Shown here piece by piece: positions 32,952-42,844 of a stretch of DNA of 64,000 bases. A program made the translations under genes and the position numbers. The notes beneath the pieces are model-generated. The model was not told the origin of the DNA. It made no database searches and saw only the letters and a program-made list of their open reading frames with translations. This DNA comes from Anagrus nilaparvatae (lineage: Eukaryota > Arthropoda > Insecta > Hymenoptera > Mymaridae): the NCBI GenBank assembly GCA_022575985.1, contig JAKSXM010000007.1:66308501-66372500 (forward strand). Direction: 5' to 3'. Numbering within the stretch: the first letter of the stretch is position 1; every line of letters begins with the position of its first letter.

Positions 32952-33409
32952 GTTTTTAATTGCCAAAAAGAAGAACTTGTAGGTTTTACTAGTCATGGGA
33001 AGATCGATATGACAAATGAGAATATCGACATGGAGGAGCTTTACAGCGCTGAGAATATCGACATGGAGGAGTTTAATAGCGCTGAGAATATCAACATGGA
33101 GGAGCTTATCAGCGATGGGGATATCGACATGGCGGAGGTAAATAGGGATAAAAATGTGGAAGATTCATGTGAAAGTGGTGTAGATAAAATGGAAGATTCA
33201 TCCGAAAATTTTTCCAGAAGAAGAAGCGAGTACCGTAGAGAGCAGACGAAGAAAACGGGTAAATTGAATTTGAATTGCAAAAAAGAGAGTTTGAGTCGTT
33301 GAAGAAGAAACAGAATAATGAAGAGGATTTACTTCACCTTAGCCATGTGAAGAAATTAACTTTGTTAGATTATCGTATTCGGCAGAACTCCCGGATAATT
33401 GAAGAATAG
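32952..33409 (+). pseudogene. gene copy related to 48927-50375, frameshifted; 33-bp repeats
   Basis: The frame opens at 32952 and has an ATG at 33009. Four tandem 11-residue units of the type ENIDMEELYSA (33-bp DNA repeats,33022-33145) are followed by an acidic stretch and FSRRRSEYRREQTKKTG. After about 33258 the conserved reading continues in another frame with LQKREFESLKKKQNNEEDLL and LSHVKKL to a TAG at 33407. The last part matches the 50110-50375 exon (EREFLMLRSRQ, YDLLHLEHVKELV), so this is a paralogue with a frameshift. Alternatively, a phase-1 donor (ACGG|GTAAAT) at 33258 would splice the first part onto the microexon array. Acidic, coiled-coil character; function unknown. Confidence 0.5.
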
Positions 33410-33550
33410 GCTGCAACGTTCTGCAAAAGTGAAACAAAGTATTGATAAAAAAAGAAAAAAAGAAAGCACAGAGGAAGAAGTAATAGAAATGTCACTAAAT
33501 AAAAATGATGACTTAATTTCTGTAATATGTTTAGATTAATTAGATTAAGT

Positions 33551-35300
33551 AATAATTTACTAATGTAAACGTAGGAACGGGAGCTAAAAGCGAAGTAAAA
33601 CAGGTGGTTAGAGTCCCTGATCCCATACCATCAACTTCAAAAGAAGCAGGTAAATAATTTTTATAAAATTTACCTTTCATCTAACATTTATAAAAATTAA
33701 TAAAATAGAATTGCTCATGTTGATTGTTAAGCTTTATTATTTATTTAACTATAATTTTATTAAAAAACCAAAGGAATAATTTACTAATCTAAACGTAGGA
33801 ACGGGAGCTAAAAGCGAAGTAAAACAGGTGGTTAGAGTCCCTGATCCCATACCATCAACTTCCAAAGCAGCAGGAAAATAATTTTTATAAAATTTAACTT
33901 ACATCTAACATTTATAAAAATTAATAAAATAGAATTGCTCATGTTGAATGTTAAGCTTTATTATTGATTTAACTATAATTTCATTAAAATACCTAAGTAA
34001 TAATTTACTAATGTAAACGTAGGAATGGCAGCTAAAAGCGAAGTATAACAGGTGGTTAGTGTCCCTGATCCCATACCATCAACTTCAAAAGAAGCAGGTA
34101 AATAATTTTTATAAAATTTAACTTACATCTAACATTTATAAAAATTAATAAAATAGAATTGCTCATGTTGAATGTTAAGCTTTATTATTGATTTAACTAT
34201 AATTTCATTAAAATACCTAAGTAATAATTTACTAATGTAAACGTAGGAATGGCAGCTAAAAGCGAATTATAACAGGTGGTTAGTGTCCCTGATCCCATAC
34301 CATCAACTTCAAAAGAAGCAGGTAAATAATTTTTATAAAATTTAACTTTCATCTAACATTTATAAAAATTAATAAAATAGAATTGTTCATGTTGATTGTT
34401 AAGCTTTATTATTGATTTAACTATAATTTCATTAAAATACCTAAGTAATAATTTACTAATGTAAACGTAGGAACGGCAGCTCAAAGCGAAGTAATACAGG
34501 TGGTTAGAGTCCCTGATCCCATACCATCAACTTCAAAAGAAGCAGGTAAATAAATTTTATGAAATTTAACTTTCATCTAACATTTATAAAAATTAATAAA
34601 ATAGAATTGCTCATGTCGATTGTTAAGCTTTATTATTGATTTAACTATAATTTTATTAAAATCCCTAAGTAATAATTTACTAATGTAAACGTATGAACGG
34701 CAGCTAAAAGCGAATTAAAACAGGTGGTTAGAGTCCCTGTTCCCATACCATCAACTTCAAAAGAAGCAGGTAAATAACTTTTATAAAATTGAACTTTCAT
34801 CTAACATTTATAAAAATTAATAAAATAGAATTACTCATGTTGATTGTTAAGCTTTATTATTTATTTAACTATAATTTTATTAAAAATCAAAGTAATAATT
34901 TACTAATCTAAACGTAGGAACGGCAGCTAAAAGCGAAGTAAAACAGGTGGTTAGAGTCCCTGATCCCATACCATCAACTTCAAAAGAAGCAGATAAATAA
35001 TTTTTATAATATTTAACTTTCATCTAACATTTATAAAAATTAATAAAATAGAATTGCTCCTGTTGATTTTTAAGCTTTATTATTGATTTAACTATAATTT
35101 CTTTAAAATACCTAAGTAATAATTTATTAATGTAAACGTAGGAACGGCAGCTAAAAGCATAGTAAAACAGGTGGTTAGTGTCCCTGATCCCATACCATCA
35201 ACTTCAAAAGAAGCAGGTAAATAATTTTTATAAAATTGATCTTTCATCTAACATTTATAAAAATCAATAAAATAGAATTGTTCATGTTGATTTTTAAGCT
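33551..35300. repeat. tandem array of eight 224-bp units
   Basis: Units begin AATAATTTACTAATSTAAAC at 33551, 33775, 33999, 34223, 34447, 34671, 34894 and 35118 (the last reads AATAATTTATTAATG), with a spacing of 224 bp (223 once). Units are highly similar to each other, indicating recent expansion. Each unit consists of a 75-nt exon-like core flanked by acceptor- and donor-like sites, plus a 149-bp AT-rich intron-like remainder. Confidence 0.92.
33575..35216 (+). CDS. array of eight 75-nt phase-1 microexon-like segments
   Basis: Cores at 33575-33649, 33799-33873, 34023-34097, 34247-34321, 34471-34545, 34695-34769, 34918-34992 and 35142-35216. Each core is preceded by ACGTAG and followed by GTAAAT. 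Only the frame entered after one donated base is open, giving 25 residues per core: GTGAKSEVKQVV followed by RVPDPIPSTSKEA. A 75-nt phase 1-1 exon can be included or skipped any number of times without frameshift. Copies 1, 5 and 8 keep acceptor, open frame and donor. Copy 2 has donor GG-AAAA, copy 7 donor ATAAAT, copy 6 acceptor TATG, and copies 3 and 4 an in-frame TAA. The product would be a Pro/Ser/charged repeat; function unknown. Confidence 0.55.
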
Positions 35301-35387
35301 GTATTGAATAGGAGACTATCAGAGGCTCTCCGTTTAGGTGTATTGACGAGTTTCTTATATAATATTGTGTATTTAAAAAATATAATC

Positions 35388-35444
35388 ATGGAAGGACCAT
35401 TAGATAAATTTCACAAGATTGTCGAAAATACAGACATTCCAGAG
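35388..35444 (+). CDS. candidate first exon of an unknown gene
   Basis: ATG plus 18 codons (MEGPLDKFHKIVENTDIPE) ending at donor GAG|GTAAAT in phase 0. The next acceptor-bounded open segment (35638) needs phase 1, so the two do not join simply. Could be a start exon for a transcript from just downstream of the microexon array. Confidence 0.35.
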
Positions 35445-35637
35445 GTAAATATTAATATATAGAAATTTATAAGATTTAAACCCATTTTTTTAAGGTTATA
35501 AATTCACATGTTTTAAACTTGCTGTAATTCTATATATTCCAGTATAATTTTTAAATCTTATAAGAATGTATACACAAAAAGTATTTTTTATTTTTTTATA
35601 TTATATCTAAGGTTTTATATTTTATTTGTTTTTGCAG

Positions 35638-35718
35638 AATTTTTAGGAGACTTAAATGCATTGTATAGGTACTTAACAAATTTAAAATTCAAAGCTGAGA
35701 CTATTCAACAATTAAAAC
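35638..35718 (+). CDS. candidate 81-nt phase 1-1 exon
   Basis: Bounded by TTTTTGCAG| and |GTAAGT and open only when entered in phase 1: FLGDLNALYRYL and NLKFKAETIQQLK. It leaves phase 1. It is therefore compatible with the microexons upstream (exit phase 1) and would make an EFLGDL junction. Amphipathic helical content; family unknown. Confidence 0.42.
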
Positions 35719-36639
35719 GTAAGTCAATGTTTTAAATATTTTTTGTTTAGTATTTTTAAATGATTTATTCAGATTAAAAATTAAAAATTTCTTAGTGCAT
35801 GTTTTATAATTAAATTAATGTTATTAACCTATTAAAAAATATATATTTAAACAACCCTAGGATCTCAATAATTCAGATCAGTTTTATTTAATTTTTAATT
35901 CAAAGTTTAGAGAAATTTTTTTCATTTATAATAATTCAATAACTATTTAAAAATTCGAAATGGTGGCCTCAAGTAAAATTTTGTTTATAATTTGGAAGTA
36001 ATAAGACCGAAATTCACAGGTTAAGTTTATTTCATCGACCCATTTGGCTAGGTTTAAGGGTACTCCCTTTGGTGTACCTTTATTTTTAGTCTAAAACCCG
36101 CAAATATATTAATTTTTACATTTTCTGAGACAAACTCCTCAATCTAAAAGTTATGGATCATTTGACTTAGAATAATGGCCGTAACTCGGTGAAAAATGAA
36201 AATAAAGTTATGAAATTTTCAAAGTAGATTGATCGGGGTGGGTGGAACTTAAAATGCCCGTGACTTTTTTTTCTAAAATTTTTCCTTCAGGGCGAAATGA
36301 CTCTCAAAAAATTTACCTCTTAAAAATATTTTATCGTTTTTTTTTTTTTGGCATTTCATGAAATTCTGTGTCGATTGAGACTCTCATTATGACTTTTTCA
36401 ACTAAAACATTTTTAAAACATTTGTAACAAAACATTTTTATATATTATGAAATATTTACACTTCAGTAAATTTTACAAAAATGATAAGACTTAAAAAAAT
36501 ATTTTATTTTTTCATAACTAATTATAAACTATGTTTTTCTAATTGTATAGAAATATTATTTTTTAATTAGATAAACGCGCTTCTTAATCTTTTATTTTTA
36601 TAATTTTTAAATTTTTAAGTTAATAGATTTATCCAAGAA
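35719..36639. other. AT-rich spacer or intron
   Basis: No exon supported. Contains phrases typical of dispersed repeats (ATGGCCGTAACTCGGTGAAA near 36175). Confidence 0.4.
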
Positions 36640-37640
36640 TTGGTTTCCAAGGGTTTTTTGGGTTGCTAATTAAGGATCGTGATGATTTTTCAAGGTAACT
36701 TTAATATTTAACATTTATATTTAACTCTTCGCCCTTAACCCATTATCGCCCAGGCAGCCAAAACGTGCCACGTGATATAAGTTTTTATTATTCGTAAAAT
36801 AATGTGTTTTTTTTCTTCTAATTAGTAACGGGGGTTTTTGAGGTTTCCGATTTCCAATATGAAGTCAAAAAATCATAAAATTTCATCTAGGGATGAAAAA
36901 TTGAGGTGAATAGAGGTAGCAATCTAGTGGCACGTTTTGGCTGCCTGGGCGGTAATGGGTTAAATTAGCTAAAACTACCCCCGAAAAGGGGTGTTTGCGC
37001 CATTTTCGCAATTTTTGCGACCAGAATTGGTTCACAAGGGTTTTTTGGGTAGCTGGAAACGATTTTCATAGATTTTTTTATGAATAATTAATATATCACC
37101 CCTAAATTACCGAAAAATACCTCCAAAAGGAGTGTTTTTGCTGTCTCTGCACTTTTCGCGTCAAGATTAGGTCTACAAGGGTTTTTTTATATCATATACA
37201 AATTTTTTTAAAATTCAAAAGAAAAAAAAAAATTAGTAAATAAAATAATTAGAAAACAGTGAAATTTATTTCAGGGAGTAGTTTTACCTAATTTAAGAGT
37301 GAAATATTAATTTTTCCTTAAAAAATCACAAAAATTATTGATTAGCGACTCAAAAAACTCATACATAGTCTGAACGCAGAAAGTTAAATACCGCAGACAC
37401 CCTTTTTAGGGGTAGTCTTAGCTAAATTAAGGGTGAAATATGAATTTTTCATTAAAAAAACACAAAAATTATTGATTAGTTACCCAAAAAACCCTTTGGA
37501 CCTAGTCTGAATGCAGAAAGTTTGAATATAGCAAAAACGCCCCTTTTAGGGGTATTTTTAGTTAATATAATGGTAAAATATTAATTTTTCATTTAAAAAT
37601 CCATGAAAATCGTTTTCAGCGACTTACAAAACTCTTATGA
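36640..37640. repeat. fold-back made of ~143-bp GGGTCGCT-family units
   Basis: Plus-oriented units (GGGTTTTTTGGGTNGCT near 36651 and 37037, truncated near 37178) face inverted units at 37270-37640 (GGGGTAGTCTTAGCTAAATT, GTTACCCAAAAAACCC, and the degenerate GCGACTTACAAAACTC) around an A/T-only centre. Shared phrases with 24487-24900 and 27305-28125 include TAGCTAAAACTACCCCC and AAAAGGGGTGTTT. The first unit carries the TTAA MITE at 36739-36959. Confidence 0.75.
36739..36959. mobile_element. 221-bp piggyBac-type MITE, TTAA target duplication
   Basis: TTAA at 36735-36738 and 36960-36963. The TIRs start CCCATTATCGCCCAGGCAGC on the left and CCCATTACCGCCCAGGCAGC on the right, and extend through CAAAACGTGCCAC, about 33 bp with one mismatch. 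C-C-C termini and TTAA fit piggyBac. It interrupts a repeat unit whose uninterrupted relatives (CGCCCCTAAATTGGCTAAAA at 24.7 kb) give the empty-site context. Confidence 0.88.
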
Positions 37641-37662
37641 TTGAACGTAGTTTATTTATATA

Positions 37663-37862
37663 ATTAGGGTTAAGTTTGGATTAGGAAATCTAAATTCTCA
37701 GTATTAGTATCTATAAATTTTTAGTTAATTATTCGTAAAAAATTTAATATATTTATAATAATATTAGGGTTAAGTTTGGATTAGGAAATCTAAATTTCCA
37801 GTATTAGTATCTATAAATTTTTAGTTCATTATTCGTTAAAAATTTAATATATTCATAATAAT
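37663..37862. repeat. 100-bp direct duplication ending at an ATG
   Basis: Two nearly identical 100-bp units (ATTAGGGTTAAGTTTGGATT at 37663 and 37763) abut each other, and the second runs straight into the ATG at 37861. The duplication would double any 5' leader or promoter sequence. Confidence 0.85.
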
Positions 37863-38148
37863 GGTTATTTTAAATAACCCTTATTCTTGTGATCACCCTG
37901 AATTGTTTATTGCCTTTCAACAGGCGGTTCAACTTATTAGATTACCGGATAACAGTGATGCATCAATTGAAAAATTAAAAACAAATACATCTATTATTGA
38001 AGCTCTTGAAAAACATACAGAGGCAACACCCTATTTGAAATTGAATAAAGGGGATAAGGAAATTAATCAATTAGCTTTGCGTCTAACGGATAAATTTGTT
38101 GACTATATCAAAGCTGATTCTATTTATATAAAAAAGCAAGCGCCATGA
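37861..38148 (+). CDS. 95-aa unknown protein
   Basis: A clean ORF starting exactly at the end of a duplicated 100-bp leader. Predicted largely alpha-helical and soluble (PELFIAFQQAVQLIRLPDN, SIEKLKTNTSIIEALEKH), with no signal peptide or metal-binding motif. Composition is less AT-biased than the flanks, supporting a real coding segment. It may be complete or the first exon of a longer gene. No family recognised. It lies on the same strand as the spliced segments upstream and downstream. Confidence 0.5.
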   Translation: MVILNNPYSCDHPELFIAFQQAVQLIRLPDNSDASIEKLKTNTSIIEALEKHTEATPYLKLNKGDKEINQLALRLTDKFVDYIKADSIYIKKQAP

Positions 38149-38868
38149 CATCGCCGTTAATAGTCGCAATCTGATTGGTCAATTAAAAAGAGTGGGAAAT
38201 TTAAAAATAAAAATAAATAATAATGTTTTTAATAATAATTATTGTTTTTGGAATGACTAAATACTTTAAAAAAATATTATATTTAATAAACAATATTAAA
38301 ATAATATTTATTTTAATTAAATAAAATTAATAATAAAATGAAATTTAACATTTTTTAAAATAAAGCATAAAATATTTATTTATTATTTGTATACATTTTT
38401 GTTTAGAAATATGAAGTTGTCGCTTTGCGGTATACATAATCCCTTTCCTTCAGTTAATTATTTATTATTTATACAAAATCATAACCTAAGAAAGCCCAGA
38501 TAATTGTATATAATCCAGATAATTGTAAATAATAAAATAGCAAATAAAAAAAAAATTGTATTTTAAAAATGTAAAGATCTGAATTAAAAAGTGCGCGCCA
38601 CCGGCGCGCACAAAACAATTCTAGTATACAAATAATTTAGAATCTTTTAAACAAACCCCATTGCAGTGTGTGCGCACACGCTGCGACGATAGCATTATTA
38701 AAATTGTAAGTATTAATAAAAAAATTCAATTATTACTATAAAAATATATTATATTAATTAGCATAAGATATTGATTTTGATAAATTAATATATAATAATA
38801 GAAAAACTGAAAATTAGTTCCCAACACCCACTGATTGCATAATCTAATATTATCTATATTTTTTATAG
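38149..38868. other. AT-rich spacer
   Basis: No gene supported. A GC-rich palindromic patch (GCGCGCCACCGGCGCGC) lies at 38592-38608. Confidence 0.45.
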
Positions 38869-40227
38869 TTTCAGCAAAGAATCATTCTTTCCAGATGAAC
38901 CCCTATCAACTAAGTTTTTTACTAAAGGGTCAAGGACAGGCGAAAAAGTTATGCAAGCATTGGGTTTACCAATTGATTATAGCGATACCAAATTAGAATT
39001 AAAAAAAAGAGCTTGTCGATCACTATTAAATCCCAAAATAGGTTTGTACGTTTATAACAAGGTGTTCAAAATTTCCCAAATATACACTAATTACAATTAA
39101 GAGCGGTGTATGGCTCTGGGGTTAGCGTTTGTGCCTGGCGTCCGAAAGGTCCCGGGTTCAAATCCCGCTGCCGCCAATAATAATTTTAAGTTTTTTTTCT
39201 GATGAGATTAAATTCTTAAAATTATTTCCATCACGCTCAGGATGTGTTTTTCATCATAATGCATAAAAAAAAAAAAAAAAAAAAAAAAAAATGCATTATG
39301 AGGAAAAACATAGCCGGCTTAACTATACAGAAGGTTTTCAGCAGTTTCCCTTCTGTCTCTGTCGAATGAATAGTTAAGTGCCCCAACACCTTGAAGTCGG
39401 CTGCTGACGCATCTAGTCCCACATCCAAATCACAAACTATCCCGCCCTAATTAATCCTACAGCTCTCCAACAATTGCAGAAAGTGCAATCACATCCCTCA
39501 AAAAACCCATTTTGAATAGTTAAAAATAAAAATAGTTTCAAGAAGGAATTCGATATATATCTGTATATATAGCGGATCCTTTGAGAAATAAATTATAATA
39601 GTGCAGTGGTGTGGCTGCAGTTGTAATTGTTGACGACCTCTATCAACAGACCCGTATGGGACTATAGTATAGAGGATAAACAAATACAATACAATACACT
39701 AACTACAATTATGAGAAAATGCTGGATAATGCAAAAGTACTGATATGTTCGTATATTTAAGTTTGCATACAGATCATTTATTCTTCTTTTATTCAGAATA
39801 AATTTACGGCTTTCTAAATAAATTTTTAGAAAAAATTATACGGGCCAAATTAGTAAGTTGTACGAATATGAAAAAAAAAGAAAATGAGGATTTTGAAGAA
39901 TTCGGGACTCGCCAACAAAAACTATACGATGAGGACGATAATTTAAAATGTCTGCATCCATTATCCTTAGAAGAATTACAATTAATGTATCTTCGATACT
40001 GTAAAAGAGTTTTGGCTATACAAGTCGAGCTCGAGGAGTTACTGCGACATTACAGAGAGAGAACAATTAAAGTTGCGAATAAAGAGAAAGATATTCGCAA
40101 TAAAATTATTCAAAGAAACAAAACATTAATTATTAAAAATCCGGATATTACGTCTTCGCGAAAAACCAGGAAAAGGCGCAGGTCGCTTTCACTTTCAAAA
40201 ACAATACACCGTTTGAAAAAAAAATAA
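38869..40227 (+). CDS. two-exon unknown gene (38869-39041, 39830-40227)
   Basis: Exon 1 follows TTTTATAG| (or TTTCAG|, six bases on) and is open throughout, with PDEPLSTKFFTKGSRTGEKV, LGLPIDYSD and CRSLLNPKI, ending at ATAG|GTTTGT in phase 1. Exon 2 follows TTTTTAG| at 39829, is open in exactly that phase, and ends at 40225-40227 (TAA). It contains HPLSLEELQLMYLRYCKR, an amphipathic coiled-coil-like helix, and a basic C-terminal tail (RKTRKRRRSLSLSK) suited to nuclear targeting. An upstream exon supplying a start is expected. The 788-bp intron carries a SINE. An ATG-initiated 119-aa ORF at 39868 is the main part of exon 2. Family unknown. Confidence 0.5.
39104..39693 (+). mobile_element. tRNA-headed SINE with ~22-bp target duplication
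   Basis: The head (39103-39177) resembles a tRNA: TGGCTCTGGGGTTAGCG is an A-box-like sequence and GGTTCAAATCC at 39155 is a perfect B box; the flanking GCGGTG and TGCCGCC can partly pair. The body follows, and the tail ends in ACAAATACAATACAATACAC. Flanks ATACACTAATTACAATTAAG (39082) and ATACACTAACTACAATTATG (39694) are near-identical target duplications. A 27-nt A-run at 39265 lies inside a hairpin formed by TCATAATGCAT and its inverse. Confidence 0.72.
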
Positions 40228-40797
40228 TTAAAAAAGAGATTTATAATAACTTGAATAAATAATAAATAAAAATTTTGCATAAAATATAGGAATCAAAATT
40301 AGTATTAAAATTATAAATCTTTTTTGACAAATCATTTTTGCAACGGGCACAGTGTGGTAAAATGGACAAAAGTCACTTCTTTGTATTTTGACAATCGTGC
40401 ATGACAAAATCTAAATAGTCCTTAAATATAGGATTTGCTGCAAAAATACGTAATAAAAGTTTCATAATAATATATAAACTAAAATCTTAATAAGCACTTT
40501 TTTTTACATTTTTAAACATATTTTTTATTGAAATTTTTAGCAATTTGTAAAACAGTTTCTGACTCTTTTAAATACCATAGTCTTACTAATTTTCTACAGA
40601 TTTTATTTGCAGTTTGTATTAAATAAAAAAAATTTTTTATACAAATGACACAGAAAATACAGAATAAAAAAAAAAGTTTTAGGAAAAAAATTCTTTTTTT
40701 AAGATAACAATGTTTGTTTCATTTATGGCTATGTGGTGAAAGAACGCAAACCAGATCATACTGAAAAAATGTAGAGGAGTAAGGTGTTCTGCCGAAT
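40228..40797. other. AT-rich spacer
   Basis: No coding evidence. Confidence 0.45.
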
Positions 40798-40807
40798 TCT
40801 TATTAAA

Positions 40808-42142
40808 ATGGTAAATAAACATTTTACATTACTTTAAATTATATTATGTAAATAAGTATATTTATGTATCATTTTATTTTTATTTTTTGAAATATAGTTC
40901 ATAAATGATATTGACTTTTCGCATAATGCGAAAATCGAATCGTTGATAATAACAATGCAGAAAATGAAGATTTTTAAGGATTGGTATTTAAATAAAAAAC
41001 TATTGAATGAATCTGATATTTTGAATAACAAAACTGGATTACAACATATTCTTGTCAATCATAGACGCATAAGCCTTAAGAAAACATTACCCACCGAAGT
41101 AATTGAAAAAGTGTATAATGATCTAGATAATTTATGCGAGAAGTACAAAACCTCGATAAAGATGTTGAAAAATAAAATGTTAAAATTAATTAATTGTTTT
41201 AATTCTGAACAAATTTGCATAAACCTTACTTATAGCGAATACAGCAATTTAAGCTATGAAAACAATGTATCTAGCGACAGTTTCGAGTGTACATTGAATT
41301 CATTAGAATCAGACAATATATCTTTAAATTTAAGTCAAGATAATTATGATGATGCACATTTATCTGCTGCCATTGAAGGTTCCATTATAAGTGCATCTTC
41401 TGGTTATATAACCATTGGTAGTATCTCACCCTCCCACAATGCTTATGCATCTGAAGAATCAAAACAGATTAAATCAAATTTGATTGTAGTGCAAGACAAT
41501 ATGTCTATAAATTCAATTATAAGTGCATCTTCTATAACAATTGCTAGCACCTCACCCTCCCATACACAAGAAGCAAAAAATAATAAATCAAATGCAGTAA
41601 AATTTTCATTCAATAAAGAAGAATTAAAAAGTGATTTCTTACTTGCAACAAATTTAATTTATGAGGACGAAATAATTTAACAATATAATGATGCCCTTAT
41701 TAATAATAAATACAAAGAAGATATATTTATCGGTGTCTATGTGCAAGTAGACATGATAACCGATGAAACTTTAAAAGAAATAAAAAATTTTGTAAATTCT
41801 ATTTCGTACCTTCAATTCTTGATAATAAAGCATTTACTTATCAGCGATTGTGCATCAATAAGCGTTTTGAAAAATTATTTGTGCCAGGAAGATATTTTTA
41901 TTACAAATGCAATACTCAGATTAATAATAAAAAATTACTCTTATATAAAATATAATGAAGATAGTAGAAAAGCATATATTAGTGAGGATAATTATCCTCA
42001 AGTGAAAAAAGTATTTAATTTAATAAATACTAAATATTATTTTGTAATATTAAATCATTATTTTCGATATGAAGACTTCGTTGAAGAAGCAAATGGCGAA
42101 TACCAATTAAAAACAAAAATTTTAAATCTATTATTTAACTAA
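40808..42142 (+). pseudogene. unknown gene interrupted by one in-frame stop (exon 40898-42142)
   Basis: An acceptor AATATAG| at 40897 opens a single frame that continues to the TAA at 42140-42142, 414 codons in all, broken only by a TAA at 41678-41680. ATG|GTAAAT at 40808-40810 could supply the start codon in phase 0. The first part (ATG-type ORF from 40943) has a helical region (VIEKVYNDLDNLCEKYK), then a Ser-rich section with a duplicated SIISASS...SPSH motif. The part after the stop is helix-rich and could form a winged-helix-like domain (LKEIKNFVNSISYLQFLIIK). The stop is followed by CAA, so readthrough is conceivable; a decaying gene is simpler. Family unknown. Confidence 0.5.
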
Positions 42143-42844
42143 GAATGTAATTTATTAATTAATTTATTTTAATTTATTTTTAAAAATGTATGTACTTTTT
42201 TGTGAAATTTTTGTGAATAGTGCTTACGTATATTATTACGTATATTAAATAGTGCTTACGTATATTATTTTTAATTCATAGATACAATAATAATAAAAAC
42301 ATTTTGGTAGATTTTGATTATTTATAAAATAAAAACAAAAAGAAAAACTGTTTCTAGTTAAAATTATCAAAATATTATTAAAAGTTTTTTTTTTAGTTTT
42401 GGAGTATAAAAATTTATAATCTAAAAGTAAAATACATAATTTAAAAACAATGAAAAAAACTTAACAGTGTTAGTTAATCTTAGAAGACAAAAACTGTTAT
42501 GAGAACTCCATTATTTTCCATCGGAATCTATACCTATAGGTTAGTAAACAACTGATAAGTTAAAAACTATATTGATTTGTTTTTCTAATTTAGAAAGCTT
42601 GTAAGTAAAATATTAAAAAGTATGTAATAACTGTAATTATAAAACTAGTGATGTAATTAAGCACTTTATTTTAATGTAATAAACTAATAATATTGCAAAA
42701 TTTAAAATATAAATTATTTCTTTACATAAACCAATCATTACATGCAGAGTATTCCCGACTTCGGGCCAATGGCGATAAGGTATTTAACACGGATTTTAAC
42801 TATATTCTATGAACTTTTATTAAATATTTAATATTTTATTAATT
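42143..42844. other. AT-rich spacer
   Basis: A small tandem duplication (GTGCTTACGTATATTATT) occurs near 42222 and 42253. No gene supported. Confidence 0.45.

Noticed and set aside
33551..35300. Plain non-coding satellite
   Set aside because: Kept as an alternative, but the core length, single open phase and splice-site-like borders are better explained by duplicated exons.
39103..39177. Functional tRNA gene
   Set aside because: The B box is perfect, but the acceptor stem has a mismatch at the first pair and wobble pairs, the T stem closes imperfectly, the A box is imperfect, and long target duplications bracket a larger element. A SINE head explains it better.
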